A DNA stretch of 64,000 nt. Origin: Rhopalosiphum padi. Lineage: Eukaryota > Arthropoda > Insecta > Hemiptera > Aphididae. Position numbers and translations under genes: made by a program. The DNA lies in contig NC_083600.1 of NCBI RefSeq assembly GCF_020882245.1, forward strand, positions 20,274,001-20,338,000, read 5' to 3'. The notes under the pieces are model-generated. The model had not been told where the DNA came from and made no database searches. It saw only the letters and a list, made by a program, of their open reading frames with translations. Positions 52,742 through 64,000 of the stretch are shown here, in pieces (position 1 is the first letter of the stretch; the number at the start of each line of letters is the position of its first letter).

Positions 52742-53402
52742 TATACAGTGTGATTCACTAAGCATGAACATCCCCAAGTAATATCCTGTTTAATAATACA
52801 TGTAGTATTTAAATTATTTTACTTCTATTTTTAAAATGAAAACTTAATTTCCAACTAAAAATATTAAGTGAATAATTTTTCCGAAAATGTCGATGTACCT
52901 AACCCGAAATTCAACTAAATAATTTCCCAGTTATTTAAATTTAAACAAGGATATTACACATAATCTTTAAAATGGTAATCAAAATATGAATTAGATGTAA
53001 TATTAAGACTAGCATTTATCATGCTTGGACTATTTTAACAAATTATAAATATTGATGGAATATTATTAATTACTAAGCTAATTTTAAAATCACCATAGGT
53101 ATTTTTTTAAATCCATTATTAAAAAACCTATTATCCTTACTGCGCGTTGTTAAATAATTAAATAATTTCTCTTACAGTTTTTGATTTTTGATATATTAAT
53201 ATTTTCACAAAAAATATCTGCTATATAGTTTATAATAGAACAGTTGGTTCTCATTTCTAATAGGATAAAAAAAAAAAACACAAAAAGTTAAAAATATGGT
53301 CTTAATAGGTATATTTAAAAATTTCAAACATCACATTTTGAATAACTGCATTATATTATTGAATAAGAGAGGATGAACATGTTTTATGAATCACTCTGTA
53401 TA
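52742..53402. mobile_element. TA-flanked MITE, about 0.66 kb
   Basis: The left end TATACAGTGTGATTCACTAA and the reverse complement of the right end, TATACAGAGTGATTCATAAA, match over most of 20 bp; CATG and CATCC blocks follow on both sides. Each end carries TA at its outer edge, consistent with the TA target duplication of Tc1/mariner-type insertions. The interior is AT-rich without a transposase. Confidence 0.6.
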
Positions 53403-56400
53403 TCATATAAAATACAATATAAACCATGTTGAACATACTTGTGGGAACCGATGTGTGGTGGTGCAATACACTAATACTATAATAGTAATAATAAAATAAC
53501 AATATTGAGTGAAATTCTCGTTTGCAATACATTTTTGATTAACACCATACGGTTGGGACGAATGGATTAATATTATTTATTATAGAGACACGCATATTAT
53601 CGCGTACCTACTTATCATATAATATATATATATATATATTAAATTACACGGTCAAAACGCAACAACACTTTCCAGCCCCATATTAATATACTGCAGATAT
53701 ATAAATTATTATATGTGTTAAGAGCGGCTATTATTCAATCGTGAGATACCAATAATAATGATAGTAATAATACCAACGGTAATATATTATGCGAAAGCGC
53801 ATGTATTTTAACGTTTTTAAAATTATTTATTTGAAATCGAAATGTCATGACGGTAAATTTTAAAACGTGAATATTATAATATTATAATATAATATAATAT
53901 TATTATATATATTTAAAAAATAAACCACACACGGCCCACCATCATATCGTTCATATTTCGATATGCGTATATATATTCCGAATGCAGTCGAGTTAGACGA
54001 TAACGCCAGTTTTCTAAAATATTATTTAAGTATGCTTAAAATAAGATGATTATCACTGAGTAGTATAGACTATAGAAGACTGAATATAATTTATTTAATA
54101 GACCACTGCAGAAGACCCGTAGAGGGTATATAGAGCTGTTCTTCCCCATTTATGATAATATAATAATATTACATACGGTACACGAACACTCAGTTATTTA
54201 AATGATTGATTTACTATTTATGAAATATTTGTTGTTGTCCTCTCCCCTCTGTCCCGGCTTCATAATTTTGAATTATGTTTTGGAGGACAGGACAATACCG
54301 TAGTAGCGCGTAAACTTGTATTCCGACTAAAAAACAAAAAGCGCTTAAGAGGCAGCCGAGGACACAGAAGAGCGAGCATTTCGCGCACAGGAGATCGTTT
54401 TGTTTCTCATTGCCCACATGCTTTCACTGAAATCCACTAATTATTACCGAGGCCGGATGCAATGATTTCACGAGAAGTAGGTACATGAGGCGCGACCATA
54501 ACAACGACGACGTTGATCCGTGTTGTTGTAGGAGTAGCTCTCATCAATGAACGTTTTTTATTTTGTCATATAGACTGTCGTGGCGGTTACGAATAAAAAT
54601 ATTTTATACGATAGTACTGAATGGGTCGTTTTGTTGTCGCGCGGCGGGACGAGCCTAAGCGGACGAGTTAAAAAAAAATAAAAAATAATAATAATAAAAA
54701 TAAACAGTGTCATTGCCATCAAGCGGAAACACCGAACTCGAGAAACGCATTTATTAGGACATCCTATTTTTATTCCTATTTCTATTATTATTATTTTCAA
54801 TTTAATTATACGACATATTTTCTTCTAGGACTCATAAACGAATGAGCGTCAGTGGTTATGCTTGGTATCCGGGAGTATAGAGACTGTGATTTATCATTAT
54901 CAGTAGGTAGTATAGGTAATAAGTGCGCCACCGTCCAAAGACCATCATGGTGATGATGACATGTTACCATACGTAAGTAATTTTTTATCGATAGTGTACG
55001 GTATACAAACGACAACAATTTTAACCACATCGTGGCCATCGTGCTGACTGCCGAGTTTGCGAATCAATTCTTGCGTCTGTTTGTTAAAAGTATTACATGA
55101 TGATATATGTAATATGTCCAATGATGCTCCAACTACAGATTTTAGAGAAACTAGTAATTACTAATAATAATTACAACAAAATTGTTTCGATTAGTAACCT
55201 GTGATTAACAAAATATTCGTACGATAATTATAGTGTATATTATATTAATTTTATTCTATTGGTCGATAATATTTATATATTTTATAATACGGAAAAAAGA
55301 ACAAAATAAAAGTTATAACGCGGCCGATATTGATAATATGTACACGGCAGCCAGTCACTGTTGACAATCGTGATTACTCGTTGTTTTTTTTTTTGCGATC
55401 AAACGAGGACACGAGTCATGTTGGTTATGAGTTTATGACCAAGTTTTGCCTCGGCACAGCGGTTTTTGTAGTAGTCACGATTTCGATCGAATCCAAAAAA
55501 AAAAAAAGAAAGAACCGTACGCCATAACGTTATAACCTCAGTAATATTTATTTGACATCGAAATAGCGTCGTCAGTTCTGTTTCACCGCGCATGTAAAAA
55601 CTAAAAATGTTATTTGTACGAATATGTAATAATGTAACATAACATATATAATATATATATATATATATATAAATGTGTACAAAATATAATACAGAGTGAC
55701 TTCAAGAATTATATTTTAGTTTATTACTTATTTTATTCGGTTTTTACAAATTACAAAATTGAATAGTTAATATTAATTAAATATTAATAATAATTCTTAC
55801 AGTGATAAGAGTATTTTGTATTTTGAAAATACTCAATATAAAATAAATAATAAATGATAATAAAATGTTCATCACTTTGAATTTTGGCTCAGCGGTGATA
55901 TAATAGTAAGGCAAGGTTATGGTTGCGATTATCTACATCGCATTATTATCTATATTCTATAACGTATTATCTCCCAAGTACCAAACCGAACTGTCCGCAA
56001 CATGGCCCACCAGTATGTCTGGTCTCTTGATTTTATTTTTAAAGTAAATACTATATTTTTAATAATATTTTTAAAAATATAAGTTTTTCAGATAGTATAT
56101 CGCACTCATTAATTTATTCTCAAGTTTTTCAATTTAACTACCTACAAAATCAGAATTATTTATAATATATTTAATAGCATACATTTATTTGTCATAACTT
56201 ATATAATTCTTTAAAAATAAAAAATTCTATAATGAATTTAAAATAATGTACTTTTTTTCTCAAATTTGATGTATTTTTATATTTGAACTACATGGAGTGA
56301 TATATTTTACCCTACCCCGAGCAGCTTCATATTATTAGGTTCTCTAGCTACTCGGATATATGGTCTATAGTAATAATAATATGAGTATCAATCAAAATTA

Positions 56401-59400
56401 GCAATTATATAACTCAACAATAAAGCTGAGATCATAGTATGCGTTTTATAAGTATCGTTGTTATCGATATTATTTATTGAAGTTGTACATAATACCTATG
56501 GGTATATTGTATATAATAAATAAAAATATAATACAATATTTAAACAAACAATGATGAACAATACAATGATTTCACGCAGACATAGCACGCTTGTCAAAAC
56601 AATTTTTTATAAAATTAAGTTAACTGTTAATAAACTAATATATTATATCAACGATAAACTGTTTAGATGTCATTTAACAATGCAATAAATGAGTTAGGTT
56701 TTTTTTTTCGTGATCTTCCGACAATAATGGTCAAGGTGGGATTGAAGAAATCGATTGTTGGTGGCATCTAATGTTGAAATTAATATGGTGATAGTATTAT
56801 ATAACTATATACGAATAACTGTGCATAAACATAGGCATACAGCATTACAGCAAGTAACTAATGAGCCTTTGATTTTGAGATGGGAGGCGTTGGTAATTGA
56901 GCCTTGCCCAAAATAATTCAAAATTATGTATATTTCACTGTCTTTAAGTAGATATGCTTAAAATTTCTGAAAATCATAATTTGAATAAATATTCAGAATG
57001 ATTACGTGACCACTAATAAAGAAAAAATGGTGACGACTTTATTGGTGAATCACTTTATATATTATGAGTGGGTGTTTCTGTGGTCGTTAGTAGTGTGGTG
57101 CAAAATGTATCATGCGTGTTTTATTATTTATTTATTTGAAAGTGTCGACGACGATCGCGTGCACCAAAATAAGTTTGAGAAATATCTACACAACAAAAAG
57201 AAACACAAATATCGTCATTTATTTTTTTTGCATTACATATGGATTGGAAGATTTGATAGTTTTAACAATGTATGTGCGAGAATAAAAACTTTAAAAAACA
57301 CCTACAAATTTCAATCATTGTTCATTTCAAAATTAATAGATTATATAAAATATAAATATTAGTAAATAAAAATACTGGTTATTGAATGGTTCTAAAGAAA
57401 AATTAATTTATAGTGAGAAATAAAATGTAGTAAATAGAAAAAAGTCTAATATATGATAAAAAAACAGTGTAATTTCGTAATGTAGAGGGAATAATTGTGG
57501 CGGTGCGAAAAAAAATGAATACCACATAAATGGTTTTCTATTATATCGTTTGATAGAATATAATAATATTTAATAAAATAGTATAATATATTCTATTTAT
57601 TAGAATATTATTGTGTGCTCATTAATTTTTTTGGTTTTGGCAGAAGCTGTTGATTATTATGATTAGTAACACACCAATACGCATTGCATTGATACTATAA
57701 TAACGACGGAAGAGAGAAACATGCGTCCGCGATTAAAAACTTAATAATAGTGTATAATTAATTACTCATTATTCATCATTTCAATAGAATTCCGAAAAGG
57801 CGATCTAAATCAAACATTTTCGACACTTTTTGGACAACACAACGTGATTTTACACAGACGAGATATGCGCTGCTCTCGGTGACTATACGGCGTGTGAAAT
57901 AAACGCGTTTCATCCGGTAGGATATTTTAAAACATCAATGTCGACGGACGAAATCGAACAAGCTACAAGCCACAAGGTATAATCACGTTGCAATCCAATA
58001 TTGTTATCATTACTGTTATTAATTGTTATCGTTTCCGGTAACAGTAAACAGGTGTCGAAATGAAAATCCCGTATACAAATACACATTGGTGAACGATAAT
58101 ATCATATTATGATGATTACATAGAGTAGGTATATTACTTTATGGATGATTATCGCAGGTTTAAAGTGGCGCAACTCAATCGAAACGTTTATATTATAAAA
58201 CCGAGTGGTGTAATCATCCAATACAAATTGATCGTGTGCCGTTTTAAATTTATCCAGATAGGTAGCTAATAAAAATATAAGATAACGTTTTTCATAGACC
58301 ATTCTAATATTATGCAATATTATACATTTATGCTGACTAAAATGTAGATACTATATAAATGTATAAAAACGTTGAGATTTTTATTATTTTCCGGCCATCT
58401 ATATACGACAAACGGCTAAAATATCGCCACTGACAGTTTAAAAGGCGAATAATAATATATTATAAAATCATAGAAAAATATCCCAAAACTGTTTTTGGAT
58501 GAATACAAATTTCAGACTAAAACATAAACGGTATAACGATATACTTGAATACATTCTATTTTATATTATAGATTAGCAACGGTACAAAGAAAGATGACAA
58601 ATGAGCATGCTAAATTGAAGTTAAAAGAGTATGATGGGATCGCTTCTTGTAACAAAAACGATTTTAATTGCTAACTGTAATTACTAATTAAGATTGACGG
58701 ACTACTTTTTATTTTTACTTTTACTTAGATTTACATGTATTAGGTATTAGTAATACAATAGTCAATATGAGACCTATTTATATGCAACTAACTTTAGTCG
58801 ATACTTTTCTAATCGTGACCCCTTTCACTGTTATCACAAATCATAATATATTTAAATGTGTTGTTACCCAATAAAAACGCGTAAGAATTGATCTTGCATG
58901 ATAATGAAAAATAGTTTATTTTAATGGCGCCAAATACGATATAACAACATTTAAATTTAGCTCATTACATTATTACAATAATAGTTGTTAAGTTATAATA
59001 TTATTAAACATTAATTCAACATTATTTATAGGAAATTATGTAATGTTTTTAAAAAAATATGTTAATAAACGTTTATATGCATTTAAAATAAAAAAAATCT
59101 ATGAATAAATAATTAAAAAATAATAATAAATTATATTATTGAGAGTTGTATAGTTGGCAATATTTATGTATATACTTATTATTTCAAGGAATTCAATATT
59201 GGTCGAATTAAAAATGTAACAATGCTTTTCAAGATTAGCGTAAAATCAATCAATAAAAGTACAGTTAGACTTTTTGAGAGGATAAAAAAGGCAAATAGAT
59301 AGAGAGAATCAATAATTGCAACAATATACAAATGATTTTGATTACATAACTCAATTAAAATCTAACACAACATAGTAATATAAATATTGTATCATAAACG

Positions 59401-59410
59401 ATATTTATAC
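53403..59410. other. Region without assigned gene
   Basis: AT-rich, with (TA)n tracts near 53619-53639 and 55645-55670. Short GC-richer segments occur at 54210-54540 (see the open frame there) and 55035-55085, where the minus strand reads QTQELIRKLGSQHDGHDVV. A lone TACAGAGTGAC at about 55690 resembles the end of the 52742 element. Confidence 0.4.
54214..54420 (-). CDS. Possible exon with one membrane segment, unknown protein
   Basis: An open frame of about 69 codons has no ATG. It contains NEKQNDLLCAKC, then a hydrophobic stretch (CVLGCLLSAFCFLVGIQVYA) and a polar C-terminus ending GQQQIFHK before TAG. The layout (polar, one membrane helix, short tail) and the GC-richer composition suggest a terminal exon. 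However, the best nearby acceptor (GGATTTCAG) leads straight into a TGA in this frame, so splicing would have to use a weaker site. No family recognised. Confidence 0.22.
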   Translation of the reverse strand, partial: HVGNEKQNDLLCAKCSLFCVLGCLLSAFCFLVGIQVYALLRYCPVLQNIIQNYEAGTEGRGQQQIFHK

Positions 59411-60090
59411 ATTTAAAGGGCGTGGCCTCGTTTGGAGGTAAGAATCCGACCTCGATCGACGGTCAACACGCCGTCGCCACCCTTGCCTAAGTTTACGGCG
59501 ATGAGATTATAAATCGAGAATTTGCTGCAAAATCGGTTATATAACTTTGTAATTGAATTGTAAATACACGGAGGTTTATATTGTAAACATGGGGAGAACA
59601 AAAAAAGAAAACGGACGATAAAAATGCACTCGTAGCTACTGTGTCGTTGCCAATGAGAGTTCCACAGAAGATTTTCGTCTCTCGATAATAACACGACTGT
59701 GCAAGTTTAACGGAACACCCACCGTGGTCAAAAAATCAGAACATACTGCTACAGTGCGGAAACCGTTGACAAACATAGGCGGACATTTGATTGAATTTTT
59801 AGGGGGGTTATAATAATCCAATGTAAGATTATCAATACTCATATAGATCTCGAGATCGTGGAAACAATGGCGGAATGCCTTGAGTTGGATTCTCAGCCAT
59901 GTCGTATGTTGTGTCGTGTCCAAAAGTTGAACTCACAGCTCAACTCCGGAAATTTCCTGGTAGATCGTGCTTAATGCATGATACTACGATTACGACGGCT
60001 AATCAGATTATACGATAAAAGGCACACGCACATCGCCGACAGATACGCGTAGCTATAAACCCGGTTATAGCCACCTATATATACAACATA

Positions 60091-60093
<3 letters not shown>
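59411..60093. other. Less AT-rich island with short open frames
   Basis: On the minus strand, frames of 93 and 95 codons (59694-59413 and 59923-59636) start at non-ATG codons; one overlaps a GGGGGGTTATAATAATCC repeat fragment. On the plus strand a 35-codon frame starts at an ATG near 59868. Mutually overlapping frames and the lack of motifs argue against any single call. Confidence 0.3.

Positions 60094-60142
<49 letters not shown>
60094..60142. repeat. (CA)n microsatellite
   Basis: About 24 CA units. Confidence 0.97.
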
Positions 60143-60144
<2 letters not shown>

Positions 60145-63100
60145 CAGAATAAATGTAGTCGCCAAACGCCACGCGTTTACAAAATCGAGTCAAATCATAA
60201 TGTTGTTATATTTCTCGTCGCGAAAACTAGTTACCCACACATTCTTCGCTTACAACCTGCAGCACTCGGCGGTATTAAAATATAACATAACGTGCCTATT
60301 TAAATTTTAAGCATTATACGCGAATGTGTACCATCATAATAATACTCACTTAAACGATATTATGCATATTATATATGCAAATATACCGCGACAGGAGCGG
60401 GGATAGATGCAAACGAAAAGTCGCGTTGGGCGGAGGGAGAGTTAAATAAAATGATCGATCCGGATTTTCACTTCTATGCATCGAGTAAGGCTTCGCGAGT
60501 GTAAATTACAACACGGCGGCCAAACACATTGTAGACAACAAAAATAAGGAATCGTCCAGAGAGGCATAGGGCAAAAACGTGCAAACCAGTGGGCGAATAA
60601 TAATAATAACGACGTGTGCATTAAATAGGTACGTCACGTATCATAATAATATATTGTTATAACTTGTACCAACTATTAAATTATATATTTTGCGGTACTC
60701 AACAAACACCGCGACGGTTCGAATGATAAAGCGTTTTTGTTCCCCGCGAGTCTGTCGCCGGCTTGAGAAAAGAAAACATTAAAACAACGAGGTTTTACTG
60801 TTTGTAGTAGTAATATTATTATCGAATGATACTAGCCAGCTATCTTTGGTTCTAGCGTGTGATTTTAGTCGAAATTAAACGACTTTTAGAGGCATGTATC
60901 TTTTAATTTTATTATTTAATCGATAGTATGTTTATATCTATGATGTTATAGTTTATAATGTAAGGTCATGACAAAAATGCAATAATTGCATGATAAATAA
61001 TCGCAAAGCACAATAGCTCATACCAAACCGACTGAATATTATTAAAATAAAATTGTATTACATTTCAATTATTATTATGCTACATACTTATAACTCATTT
61101 AAAATTTAAAATTTCGTTTTAATTCACTCTAATATTATTAAAGCTTAAAATAAAAACTAAATAAAATACTAAACGCGAATTTACATGTTGTACGTCTATA
61201 ATACGGAAACAAGCCATGCGGGGGTGGTATCCTTTTAATATTTTAAATTAAAACATTATAATATATTTGAGTCCAACAAGTATGATAATAAATTAATAAA
61301 TAATAACGGAATAAATACCATTAAATATAACATCGTTATATTATTATATAATTATGTTATATTGTTACAATAATATTATGTATTACAATCGTTTACAGTT
61401 TAAAGACAATTACATTTCTTTGAATTTTAATTAAAAATGTTATGTGTGGATTGTGAATCAGAATGTTTTGATTTATTAATTATTTTAACGTATAATTACC
61501 CTGCATATTAATATTGTTAGATTTTGGTTATGAGTTCTTAGAAATAGTAATTTTCGTTTAATGTATTATCATTCTTAGTTGATTAAACCACACACCAAAT
61601 GTTTTGGATAGGTTTCTGTAAATAACACAAAATATGTATTATAAATGCTTGTATAATTAATATTCGTATACATTTGAGGTTGGTGTAACTTTTAAGTAAG
61701 ACAAACACCGTTTGAACAATAAATCAATGTATAGCTAAACAATTAAAAGCGAAAACATTAAACATACATAAAATAATAAGTCGCTATTATAAATTTCAAT
61801 TATTAATGCAAATAATCACCTAAAAACCTCTCTTATATAGTTGCACAAATCACAAACAGATGTATACCTATAACATTTACATAAATACTAATCGTGAAAG
61901 TCATAAAAATACAGAAAACATTTTTTTGATTTATATTTGCATTAAAAAATATAAATTGTTGCTATAATTGCTGATCAATTGCATCATACAAATTAAAATT
62001 GTTGAGCGCTGATAATGCATTAAACGTAAATACGAGTCACTATACTACTCTTATCTGCCATTAATAATTATTAATTAACGAAATACCGATTGACGTAATT
62101 CAAATACAATATAGTATGGTGTTAACCATATAGGCGTTAAACAGTTTTAAAAAAATAAAGAAAGTGCGTACAAAAGAAGGGAAAGTATCATACAATAATG
62201 AACCTACTTGAAGAGAAGAGTATGGCAAGAGACACGGCTCCGAGATAACAATATATTCAATGGTCAGGGAAAATCAAAATAACTCAAACAGAAATGATTC
62301 ATAATTTAATAGTATACTTAACATTGTAGTGATCATTACTATCGAATGGTTAAAACACTAAGTAGGGCATTCAGACATCAACTATAATTTGTATGATCAC
62401 CGCTAAAGCAGTGTTTGTTTTTCCATTGTGCATTTGTGCATCAGTTGTTGGATGAAAAAACTATCGTGACGGAGTCATAAAAGTGAAATAACATCATTAC
62501 ACGAAGCCAGATAATATATTATATTATCTATACGAGTATATATAATATATATATATATAATATGGTCAACTGTAATTCCTTTACGTGACCAGTATGAGAT
62601 ACCACTTTTTTGACGGGAATAATGTGGCAAAATGGTTTTTTGCTAGTCAATTGGTGAAAAAATACAAGTAGCACATTTGCCAAAGCAAAAATGTTAACAA
62701 AAACAATTGTGGTATTTAAATAATTTTGTTTAAAATTGTATGTTTTTACATCCGGAAAAATAATTGTTGCAACTTACAAGTCAGGTTGCGTACGTTAGTT
62801 AAATAAAAATATTTGTATTCGTAGTTAGTTTGTTGGCATGCAAAACGCAAGTCTTTATTTTGTAACTCACGAGAAGTAAAATATATTGACCACTATACGC
62901 CGAAACCAAATATGGAACATAAATATAGACAAAATGCAAGTCAGGTTGCATACCGTCGTTTGTTGTCGAAAGGTATTTTTTTTTGTTTAGCGTAGTGTTT
63001 TCACTTTATTTTTTTACGACTGTCCCGCGTACGATAATCAGGTTAACCACTTGGTTGAAATGCGAGTTTTTTTCTTAGTTTCACACGGGTCATAATACAT

Positions 63101-64000
63101 CGACAGACGCGAATAGTAATTTAGTAAGTTAAGAAGGATATAAAAAGAGATTAAAAATCAAACTTTTTTTTTTGGTGAACAACCATAACATGAGGAACTG
63201 AGTTCATCTACCCGGTTTATATTTTTAAACAATTCTCATTAATTTCCTGTAAAATCATAGTTTCATTATATTTTTATACGCCGAAGACTACTTTTATGAT
63301 ATACCTATATATTCTTTATGTGTTATAAAATCTCTGCTCTTTTTAAAATTATATTGGTTATATACGTATACGTAATATGATTTATGTTATGACTTACTTA
63401 CACACCAACGTGTACTTTAAAATTGGAATAATATAATTAAAAAAAATGAGAAAAATTAAATTTAACTACAATGACCTTAGTTGCTCAATTTATAGACGCT
63501 GTGGGAAATAAATCGAATCCAAAAACATAAATCTGCGTTATTATTAAGTATAAAATTATTTTAGTATACAGTATTAATTGTCGACTACAGGCCCACATAA
63601 TATTATTTTGTAACCTCTCATTTCTTATTTTGAGTATATTAATTTTATGTTTTTTTCAAAGAACAAGTAAAATTAACTTATTATTATAAATGACTTTAAC
63701 ACCAAGCTTGTGCACGTTTTTGTAAAGCCCAAAAAATGTTATGTACAAATTAAATTAGTCTCAAAAGTTCTAATTAAAATCGAAGTTGCAATCTATAGGT
63801 GTTATACAATGTTCCATGAAACGAATCTGGAATATTTATTTAATAAGTAATAACGTTTTAAAGGAATTTACTTTTCCAGATGTTATAAAAAAAAAAATTG
63901 ATTCCTATCTAGAAATAAGCAACGTACGTTACATCATATGAAGTTAGTATAGTTACCGTCAACGACTAAAATACGAATACTATCGAGAAAAATAGTAAAT
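60143..64000. other. Right-edge region without assigned gene
   Basis: CpG-containing sequence to about 60750, then AT-rich to the end. Contains a spaced direct repeat CAAGTCAGGTTGC at about 62778 and 62937. No gene, RNA or element ends recognised. Confidence 0.5.

Noticed and set aside
57006..57362. 118-codon open frame on the plus strand
   Set aside because: It starts at a non-ATG codon, has the AT-rich composition of the flanks, lysine/tyrosine/phenylalanine-heavy content expected from AT-rich noise, and no motif.
59636..59923. Minus-strand frame with QLKAFRHCFHDLEIY
   Set aside because: No ATG, partly made of a repeat fragment, and no family match; kept only as part of an unexplained island.
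1..64000. CRISPR arrays, operons, ribosome binding sites, tRNA or rRNA genes
   Set aside because: The window is eukaryotic nuclear DNA with spliced genes; no regularly spaced repeat array was seen, and no tRNA- or rRNA-like sequence was noticed by eye.

Overview
The window reads as nuclear DNA of an aphid or a close hemipteran relative. It is very AT-rich, the genes are split by GT-AG introns of 0.06 to 6.2 kb, GAPDH and PKG are of insect type, and the non-coding DNA holds small terminal-inverted-repeat elements of kinds common in aphid genomes. The species cannot be named from the sequence alone.

Three protein-coding genes are clear. (1) Plus strand, 4192-23587: seven exons of a membrane-type alkaline phosphatase. 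It is intact over about 508 codons and lacks only the upstream signal-peptide exon. All recognisable metal ligands are present, but the catalytic serine is alanine, so this is probably a pseudoenzyme or has changed chemistry. (2) Minus strand, 27600-23877: a complete GAPDH of 332 residues with five coding exons and a 5'-UTR exon in a CpG-rich promoter region. Its 3' end faces that of the phosphatase, with 289 bp between the stop codons. (3) Minus strand, 42424-34789: thirteen exons of a cGMP-dependent protein kinase of the foraging type. They run from the end of the first cyclic-nucleotide domain through the second, the kinase domain and the C-terminus. The 5' exons were not found and probably lie beyond the right edge or in the unresolved right third.

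Layout: 1-4191 is AT-rich and holds an element of about 3.1 kb bounded by inverted repeats. 4.2-23.6 kb is the phosphatase with long introns, one of them carrying a 0.43 kb MITE-like element and another a compositionally distinct island. 23.9-27.6 kb is GAPDH. 28.2-34.8 kb is very AT-rich, with a 308 bp hAT-like MITE at 28830. 34.8-42.4 kb is the kinase. 42.4-64 kb has no confidently assigned gene; it contains a probable decayed gene with a SAM-like domain (45465-46166), a TA-flanked MITE of 0.66 kb (52742-53402), microsatellites and several short coding-like islands.

The three genes have no functional link to each other; this is ordinary eukaryotic gene spacing. The most notable signals are the serine-less but otherwise intact phosphatase, an 8-residue genomic deletion in the kinase C-lobe, a possible internal start for a short kinase isoform, and a sharp CpG-rich to CpG-poor change inside both the phosphatase and the kinase genes.
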